From: Thermoactinomycetaceae bacterium | Lineage (GTDB): Bacteria > Bacillota > Bacilli > Thermoactinomycetales > Thermoactinomycetaceae | Assembly (NCBI GenBank): GCA_025449475.1 | Contig: JANWJM010000036.1 | Coordinates: forward strand, 1 to 10,225 | Length of the DNA stretch: 10,225 bases | Direction of reading: 5' to 3' | Notes under the pieces: generated by a model | Told to the model about the DNA's origin: nothing | What the model saw: the letters and a program-made list of their open reading frames with translations, nothing else | The model's database searches: none | Translations under genes and position numbers: made by a program | Shown here: piece by piece, positions 5,479 to 10,225 of the stretch | Layout of the letters: each line of letters starts with the position of its first letter | How positions within the stretch are numbered: position 1 is the stretch's first letter

Positions 5479-6846
5479 TTACTTCTTCGTGTTGGCAACT
5501 TTTGCCTGAGCAGTGCTTGCGCTTTGCTGAGACTTGTTGCTTGTGTTAGCGGCCGCCTTGCTGTTTGGATCAGCCTTTTCCTGAGCAGTATTTGCTTGAG
5601 GTTTGACTTGTGATTTGTCTTGCGCAGCTTTCTCTTGTCCACTTGCACTTTTCGTCTGCGCTACTTTCTGATCCTTTTCTTGCGCTCCTTTTGCTGCCGC
5701 TTGAGGCTGCGCTTGTTGCTTTTTCTGCGCCTCTTGTTGCTGCTGCTTGAGCTTTGCTTCTCTTTCATTTTGAAGACGAGCTCTTTCTTTTGCTCTTTCC
5801 ATGCGCATTTGTTCGCTTTGCGCATTTCCTTTTTGTTGTCTCAAATCATTTTGCTCGGGTTCTTTCGATTCGATGGCATCTCTTGTGACCTGGGGATTAA
5901 AATCTCCTTCTGCAATGTCATCATCGTCATCATCATCTTCGTCTTCATCTGCCTCATCTTGACCATCTTCATCATCGTCGTCGTCAAAATCATCTCGCTC
6001 ATCAAGCTCATCTGGGAAAAGGTTTTCTGCAGCAAGCTGCTGCATTCCATCAACACCCGCGTCTCCCTCTTTTGAGGTCTCTTTTGGTTCGGGCTTTACG
6101 TCTGTAACTTCAATCTCAAAAATTAAAAGAGCATTTGGAAGAAGTTGACCCGATGTACCATAGCCAAGCTCTGGGTGTATGAAAATACGTCTTTTCTCAC
6201 CTACTTTCATCCCGAGAACCCCTTTGCGGAAGCCAGGAATAGTCTGCTTCAAAGAAATCGCAATTGGCCCACTTCCTGCATCAGATGAGCCAAATACTGT
6301 ACCATCAAGGTACTGGCCGCTATACTTGATCATAGGACGCATTTCTTCAGTCACAACCTCGCCATTTCCTTGTTTCAAGACAAGGTACTGAAGCTTGCCT
6401 GGCTCAATTTCTTTAACTCCATCTTTCTTCGCGTTGTCTTTGAGGAACTTATCTGCTTCTTGAAGGTTTCGGCTTGCAAGATCTTGATAAGCAAATTCTT
6501 GAAGCTGATTAATTGACTCTTCGTACTCTTGTTCGCTCATAGGGGCAGGCTTTCCTGCTTTCCCATCTTGCATTCCCTTAATCACCGCATCAAAATCAAG
6601 CTTCAATACTGGATTATCAAGCCCTTTTTGAATCAAATGACCATAGGTTTCAGAAAGCTTTGAAATGTTTTGAGCAGAAAAAAGCTCTTCTTTTGTAGGG
6701 GCTTTTTTTTCCTGCTTTTTTGTCTCATCAGTTTGTGTTTGAGTAGGATTTGCATTTTTTTCTTCAGCAAATCCGGGTGCAGTAAGCACGAACACACAGG
6801 GCAATACAAGTGTCCATAACTTCACATTCACGTTCATTTTCATCAT
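5479..6846 (-). CDS. mip: Mip-type FKBP peptidyl-prolyl cis-trans isomerase with a long low-complexity C-terminal tail
   Basis: Catalyses cis-trans isomerisation of Xaa-Pro bonds in exported proteins; the Mip group is periplasmic or outer-membrane associated and is a dimer through its N-terminal helices. The 455 residues show: signal peptide 1-27 (cut after GFA); a charged linker to about 50; an FKBP_N helical domain about 52-145; and an FKBP domain about 160-250 with YSGQYLDGTVF (175-185), TIPGF (202-206), PELGYGTSG (225-233) and LIFEIEV (241-247). After 250 comes an extension unusual for the family (chlamydial Mip is roughly 240 residues, as recalled): an Asp/Glu run at 285-310, a charged helical stretch at about 335-375, and a Gln/Ala/Lys/Ser-rich tail to 455. 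The position normally holding the active-site Asp (FDSS in most FKBPs) reads FGSS, Gly186. AAAGGAG, overlapping the aspS stop, is its ribosome binding site, so it is coupled to aspS. Confidence 0.93.
   Translation of the reverse strand: MMKMNVNVKLWTLVLPCVFVLTAPGFAEEKNANPTQTQTDETKKQEKKAPTKEELFSAQNISKLSETYGHLIQKGLDNPVLKLDFDAVIKGMQDGKAGKPAPMSEQEYEESINQLQEFAYQDLASRNLQEADKFLKDNAKKDGVKEIEPGKLQYLVLKQGNGEVVTEEMRPMIKYSGQYLDGTVFGSSDAGSGPIAISLKQTIPGFRKGVLGMKVGEKRRIFIHPELGYGTSGQLLPNALLIFEIEVTDVKPEPKETSKEGDAGVDGMQQLAAENLFPDELDERDDFDDDDDEDGQDEADEDEDDDDDDDIAEGDFNPQVTRDAIESKEPEQNDLRQQKGNAQSEQMRMERAKERARLQNEREAKLKQQQQEAQKKQQAQPQAAAKGAQEKDQKVAQTKSASGQEKAAQDKSQVKPQANTAQEKADPNSKAAANTSNKSQQSASTAQAKVANTKK
5917..5994 (-). 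repeat. Asp/Glu-coding low-complexity run inside mip
   Basis: Encodes residues 285-310 of the Mip product, nearly all Asp or Glu, through repeated GAT/GAC/GAA codons (seen as TCATCATCG-type repeats on the plus strand). Such trinucleotide runs can vary in length between strains. Confidence 0.8.
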
Positions 6847-6858
6847 TAGGATTCTCCT

Positions 6859-8619
6859 TTACTTTATAGAAAGTTTTAACTCTTTAAGCTGCACCTCATT
6901 GACTTGTGAGGGAGCTTTTGTCATGAGGTCTTGAGCCTTATGTGTCTTCGGAAACGCAACAACGTCACGAATGCTATCAGTATTTGCAAAAATCATAATC
7001 ATTCGATCTAATCCAAGCGCTACACCAATATGTGGGGGCGTACCATATTTCAAGGCATCAATGAAAAAGCCAAACTTTGCTTTTCGCTCTTCTTGCGAAA
7101 GTCCAAGTCTTGCAAAAATCGCCTCTTGAAGTTTTCCATCATGAATACGTTGTGAGCCTGAGGCTATCTCATAGCCATTTAATACTAAATCATAACTTGA
7201 GGAGCGCATTTTCAATGGGTTTTCTTCGATGAGGTGTAAATCCTCAAGGTTTGGGGAAGTAAACGGATGATGCTCGCTTTCCATGCGATTTTCTTCTTCA
7301 TTAAATGTAAAAAGAGGAAAATCGGTCACCCAAAGAAACTCATACGACTCTTTTGGAATAAGCGCGCGCTTTTTTGCAAGGTGTCTTCTTAAATGATCAA
7401 GCACCTGGTTTACTTTCTTTGTAGGTCCTGCAACTACAAAAGCCGCATCTTGCATTTCCATCTCCAAACGCTGCACCCACTCTTTTTGGAGACTATCCGG
7501 CAAAAATTTTGCAATACTAGAAGTAAAGCCTGCCTCTTGCAGTTTTAGCCAAGCTAGCCCTTTTGCACCAAGTGATTGTACAAACGCTTCAAGTTCACTC
7601 ATCTCTTTTCTTGAAATATCAGCTCCGCCCTTGACAGTGAGGCCCTTGACAGTGCCTCCACCCTTAAGCACATCATGGAAAACTGTAAAAGTAGATTTTT
7701 GTGCGAGATCATCTAAGCGTTTTAATGGCATGCCAAAACGAAGATCGGGCTTATCACAGCCATATTTTTCCATGCATTCAGCATAAGTCATACGGCGAAA
7801 TGGAGTTTTTATCTGAACACCTTTTGCATCCTGAAATATCGCTTGCATAAGCCTTTCTATAATAGGAAAGAGCTCCTCTTGCGTCGCAAAACTCATCTCG
7901 ATGTCAATTTGGGAGAATTCAGGCTGTCTATCATGACGCAAATCTTCGTCACGAAAGCAGGTAGCAATTTGAAAATAACGATCTAAGCCACCAATCATCA
8001 AAATCTGCTTAAACATTTGCGGCGACTGAGGAAGAGCATAAAATGTTCCGGGATAGATACGAGAAGGAACAAGATAGTCGCGAGCGCCTTCCGGCGTTGA
8101 CTTTCCTAACATTGGCGTCGAAACTTCTATAAAGCCTTCGCTATCCATGAATTTTCGGGCAGCCATCATGACTTTATGGCGCAGGATAAGGTTACTTAAA
8201 ATGGGACCACGGCGCATATCTAGATAGCGGTACTCAAGCCTTATTTCTTCATTGGCCTCGGCTCGAGTATCAGAAATTTGAAATGGCAGAGCTTCTGCTT
8301 CTGAAAGGAGGAAAATCTCATCGGCGAATATCTCTATTTGCCCTGTTGGCATATTTGGGTTGGGATCCTGTCTAATGCTCGCTTTTCCTTTTACGGCAAT
8401 CACATATTCTAAACCAAGATTTTCGCCTATAGCATACGCAGCAGGTGTTTTTTTGGGATCGAGAATAATTTGTGTAATACCAAAACGATCTCGAAGATCA
8501 ATAAAGATAAGGCCGCCCAAATTGCGCAAGCGATGCACCCAGCCACAGAGCACTACCTCATGGCCAGCATGTTTTTCGCGCATCTCACCACAAGTATGTG
8601 TACGTCGAAAAGTAACCAT
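6859..8619 (-). CDS. aspS: Aspartyl-tRNA synthetase, bacterial type
   Basis: Charges tRNA with aspartate, using ATP, in the cytoplasm; a class II synthetase. 586 residues, the usual bacterial length. Domains: an N-terminal OB-fold for the anticodon (about 1-105, CGWVHRLRN near 25-33); a class II core with the flipping-loop region LGKSTPEGARDYLVPSR; QSPQMFKQ; motif 2 FRDEDLRHDRQPEFSQID at about 222-239; the bacterial GAD insertion at about 285-415; and the remainder of the core with SEHHPFT, SYDLVLNGYEIASGSQRIH and motif 3 GVALGLDRM at 532-540. If this organism relies on GatCAB for Asn-tRNA, the enzyme may be non-discriminating; sequence hints are mixed. The ATG at 8619 is chosen; a GTG at 8628, only 3 bases after the hisS stop, would add three residues. 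It is the middle gene of the operon. Confidence 0.97.
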   Translation of the reverse strand: MVTFRRTHTCGEMREKHAGHEVVLCGWVHRLRNLGGLIFIDLRDRFGITQIILDPKKTPAAYAIGENLGLEYVIAVKGKASIRQDPNPNMPTGQIEIFADEIFLLSEAEALPFQISDTRAEANEEIRLEYRYLDMRRGPILSNLILRHKVMMAARKFMDSEGFIEVSTPMLGKSTPEGARDYLVPSRIYPGTFYALPQSPQMFKQILMIGGLDRYFQIATCFRDEDLRHDRQPEFSQIDIEMSFATQEELFPIIERLMQAIFQDAKGVQIKTPFRRMTYAECMEKYGCDKPDLRFGMPLKRLDDLAQKSTFTVFHDVLKGGGTVKGLTVKGGADISRKEMSELEAFVQSLGAKGLAWLKLQEAGFTSSIAKFLPDSLQKEWVQRLEMEMQDAAFVVAGPTKKVNQVLDHLRRHLAKKRALIPKESYEFLWVTDFPLFTFNEEENRMESEHHPFTSPNLEDLHLIEENPLKMRSSSYDLVLNGYEIASGSQRIHDGKLQEAIFARLGLSQEERKAKFGFFIDALKYGTPPHIGVALGLDRMIMIFANTDSIRDVVAFPKTHKAQDLMTKAPSQVNEVQLKELKLSIK

Positions 8620-8631
8620 AACTCTCACGAT

Positions 8632-9927
8632 TTAATCAGTGTATCGTTTATATCTTGTTTCGAAAAAAAGAGGAACCTCAACTAGAGAAATTTTTGTAGT
8701 AATGCCACTATCCATCTCTTTCAGCTCACAGATCCCCTCTTGAATTTCTCTTTCTCCCAAGACAATTGTAAATTCAGCTTTCATATCATTTGCGCACGCC
8801 ATGGCGGCTTTCAACTTTTTGCCACTCATATCTTGCAAGCACACAATGCCCCTTTTCCTGAGTTCTTTCACTAACGTGAAACAGGTAAACAGAGCTTCTT
8901 GCCCCAAAGGAATGACATACACATCTGGACGCTTTCGAGAAGGAACCGGGGCTTCTTGTCGAAGACACGTTTGAATGATGCGCTCTAAGCCAGTTGCAAA
9001 CCCAATCGATGGTAAATCTGGGCCGCCTAACTCTTTGATCAAGCCATCATAGCGGCCACCGGCACCTATTGTATTTTGTGCGCCAAGCTCTCCTGCTGTA
9101 ATTTCAAATACTGTCTTAGTGTAGTAGTCAAGGCCGCGGACAAGGTTTGAGTTAACTTGGTAGGGAATTTTTAGATGATCTAACACTCTGCAAACAGCTG
9201 CAAAATGCTCGCTCGCTTCTTGTGACAAATGTTCTAAAATAGTGGGCGCCTTTTTCACAATTTCTCGGTCACGCTCATCTTTTGAGTCAAAAATTCGTAA
9301 AGGATTCTGCTCAAAACGCGCTTGGCTTTCGGGGGAAAGACTCGCTAAGTGGGGTCTTAGGTACTCTTTGAGGGATTCGCGGAATTTGAGACGCGTGTCT
9401 TTTTCGCCAAGAGAATTCACATACACAGTAAGATTTTGCAGGCCAAGCCTCTGATACAAAGAGTAGCACATCTCAATGAGTTCAGCATCCAGCTCAGGCA
9501 AGCTAGAGCCAATGACTTCCACGCCAAACTGATTGTGCTGGCGAAATCTGCCTGACTGAGGCCTTTCATAGCGAAACATTGGGCCCACATAAAAAAAACG
9601 CTGGATGGATGAAAGCGTATGTAATTTCTTTTCTACAAAGGCACGAATGACGGACGCTGTGCCCTCAGGACGCAGTGACAAGGATCTTCCGCCTTTATCT
9701 TCAAACGTATACATCTCCTTCGAAACTATGTCAGTGCCTTCCCCTACACTTCTTTGAAAAAGTTCTGTACGCTCAAAAAGCGGCGTGCAAATTTCGTCAA
9801 AGCCATAACTACGGGCATGCTTTCGCACCACTTGTTCCAAATAAGCCCAGAGGTGCGCACATCGCCAGAGCTCCTTTGGATCTTCGGGAAGAATGTCAAA
9901 CGTACCAGTAGGGATGGGAATGTTCAT
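8632..9927 (-). CDS. hisS: Histidyl-tRNA synthetase
   Basis: Charges tRNA-His with histidine, using ATP; a cytoplasmic homodimer of class II. 431 residues, standard bacterial length. Visible motifs: GTFDILP near the start (8-14); SLRPEGT (84-90), where the histidine amino group is held; motif 2 FRYERPQSGRFRQ (118-130) with the ATP-binding arginine; the HisRS-specific HisA motif LVRGLDYYT (262-270) with the catalytic arginine; HisB GAGGRYDGL (288-296); motif 3 GFATGLERI (309-317); and a C-terminal anticodon-binding domain from about 325. The ATG at 9927 is chosen: AAGG (9937-9934) lies 6 bases upstream, and the TTG just before it is less likely. It is first in the operon with aspS and mip, from a promoter about 30 bases upstream. 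The pairing hisS-aspS is common in bacteria, and with mip is typical of Chlamydiae. Confidence 0.98.
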   Translation of the reverse strand: MNIPIPTGTFDILPEDPKELWRCAHLWAYLEQVVRKHARSYGFDEICTPLFERTELFQRSVGEGTDIVSKEMYTFEDKGGRSLSLRPEGTASVIRAFVEKKLHTLSSIQRFFYVGPMFRYERPQSGRFRQHNQFGVEVIGSSLPELDAELIEMCYSLYQRLGLQNLTVYVNSLGEKDTRLKFRESLKEYLRPHLASLSPESQARFEQNPLRIFDSKDERDREIVKKAPTILEHLSQEASEHFAAVCRVLDHLKIPYQVNSNLVRGLDYYTKTVFEITAGELGAQNTIGAGGRYDGLIKELGGPDLPSIGFATGLERIIQTCLRQEAPVPSRKRPDVYVIPLGQEALFTCFTLVKELRKRGIVCLQDMSGKKLKAAMACANDMKAEFTIVLGEREIQEGICELKEMDSGITTKISLVEVPLFFETRYKRYTD

Positions 9928-9954
9928 CAACTGCCTTCATATTGAAAGGAGCCG

Positions 9955-9983
9955 ATTGTATAAGAGAGAGGAGAATAAATCAA
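9955..9983 (-). promoter_or_regulatory. Promoter of the hisS-aspS-mip operon
   Basis: On the minus strand TTGATT (9983-9978, four of six -35 bases) is followed after exactly 17 bases by TACAAT (9960-9955, five of six -10 bases). Transcription would begin near 9948, giving a leader of about 20 bases that includes the AAGG site of hisS. The spacer is a pure pyrimidine CT run for most of its length. The short leader leaves no room for a T-box or other leader control. Confidence 0.62.
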
Positions 9984-10051
9984 TGAGAGAGAGCAATTTG
10001 GCCGTATCAGAGTAAACGCATGAAGAATTTTAGTTTGCGGTCTCAATAATA

Positions 10052-10170
10052 TTTTTTTAACACAGAGAGGGACAGAAGACACAAAGGCACAAAGAAAGGG
10101 GGTACATTAATTATTTTTACCACAGAGAGCACAGAGAACACAGAGATTAGGACAGAGAGATAGAGGAAGG
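10052..10170. repeat. Two diverged copies of a CACAGAG-type intergenic repeat
   Basis: Copy one starts with TTTTTTAACACAGAGAG at about 10053-10069; copy two starts with TTTTTACCACAGAGAG at about 10114-10129, 60 bases later. Both continue as purine-rich CACAGAG/GACAGA/CACAAAG heptamer-like units and end in an AAAGG/GGAAGG tract. There is no start codon with a ribosome binding site and stops interrupt each frame, so it is not a gene. Similar CACAGAG-rich intergenic tracts turn up in many unrelated bacterial genomes and yield spurious peptides such as HREHREHRD when translated (from memory). The rest of 9984-10225 is AT- and purine-rich with no feature I can support. Confidence 0.65.
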
Positions 10171-10199
10171 AAAAAATAAATTAAGAAGCTAAAAGTTTA

Positions 10200-10225
10200 T
10201 AGAAATTGATATTTGTAGAAATTGA
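10200..10225. repeat. Direct repeat with 16-base period at the window edge
   Basis: TAGAAATTGA occurs at 10200-10209 and again at 10216-10225, separated by TATTTG. It runs into the right edge, so it may be the first two units of a longer tandem array or just two copies. Confidence 0.4.

Noticed and set aside
5314..5613. Plus-strand open frame of 99 codons starting in the trxA-mip gap
   Set aside because: No ribosome binding site, it reads through two terminator hairpins, and most of its 3' half is antisense to the mip tail.
5620..6075. Plus-strand open frame of 151 codons opposite mip
   Set aside because: It is the antisense of the Asp/Glu and Gln-rich codons of mip, giving an artificial Leu/Ile/Phe-rich sequence.
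9928..9930. TTG start for hisS one codon upstream of the ATG
   Set aside because: The ATG directly follows and has an AAGG site at the right distance.
10060..10170. Possible CRISPR array or coding sequence in the CACAGAG tract
   Set aside because: Units are short, diverged and irregular with no unique spacers, and stops interrupt each frame; an intergenic repeat fits better.

Overview
The window looks like a piece of the chromosome of an environmental (amoeba-associated type) member of the Chlamydiae. The main reason is the right half: trxA facing a hisS-aspS-mip gene set. Chlamydia trachomatis has the same neighbourhood (trxA, spoU, mip, aspS, hisS; recalled from memory, not searched). The AspRS reads as a typical bacterial/chlamydial type, the base composition is moderately AT-rich by eye, and small secreted or lipoprotein-like proteins of no recognised family fill the gaps. 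The family is not resolved, and the chlamydial assignment is an inference.

Left third (1-4240): an AAA+ ATPase that enters from beyond the left edge and resembles the first AAA module of ClpA/ClpB, followed by a coiled coil. It overlaps the start of a GNAT acetyltransferase gene by 8 bases. Convergent to these, on the minus strand, is a two-gene unit: a small exported protein and then a family 2 glycosyltransferase with TPR-like repeats, separated by 3 bases. Divergent from that unit is a secreted acidic protein. It is followed by two tandem, related, histidine-rich mini-lipoproteins; the second has only 47 residues. A near-perfect Rho-independent terminator closes this group.

Middle (4241-5478): a 165-residue orphan protein that may carry an F-box-like and one leucine-rich-repeat-like segment, then thioredoxin with its own promoter-like sequence. 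A 272-base non-coding stretch follows, holding several hairpins, two of which are terminators for the minus strand.

Right half (5479-9983): a compact minus-strand operon, promoter - hisS - aspS - mip - terminator(s). The gaps are 12 bases between the chosen starts and the preceding stops, and the mip ribosome binding site overlaps the aspS stop. The Mip-type FKBP is almost twice the usual length, because a long acidic and then Gln/Ala/Lys-rich tail follows the isomerase domain.

Right edge (9984-10225): no gene. It holds two diverged ~60-base copies of a CACAGAG-type intergenic repeat and, at the very end, the start of a 16-base-period direct repeat.

No clear defence, toxin or mobile system is visible. 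The least explained items are the extended Mip, the tandem His-rich lipoproteins, the single-module ClpB-like ATPase, the orphan protein at 4301 and the CACAGAG repeats.
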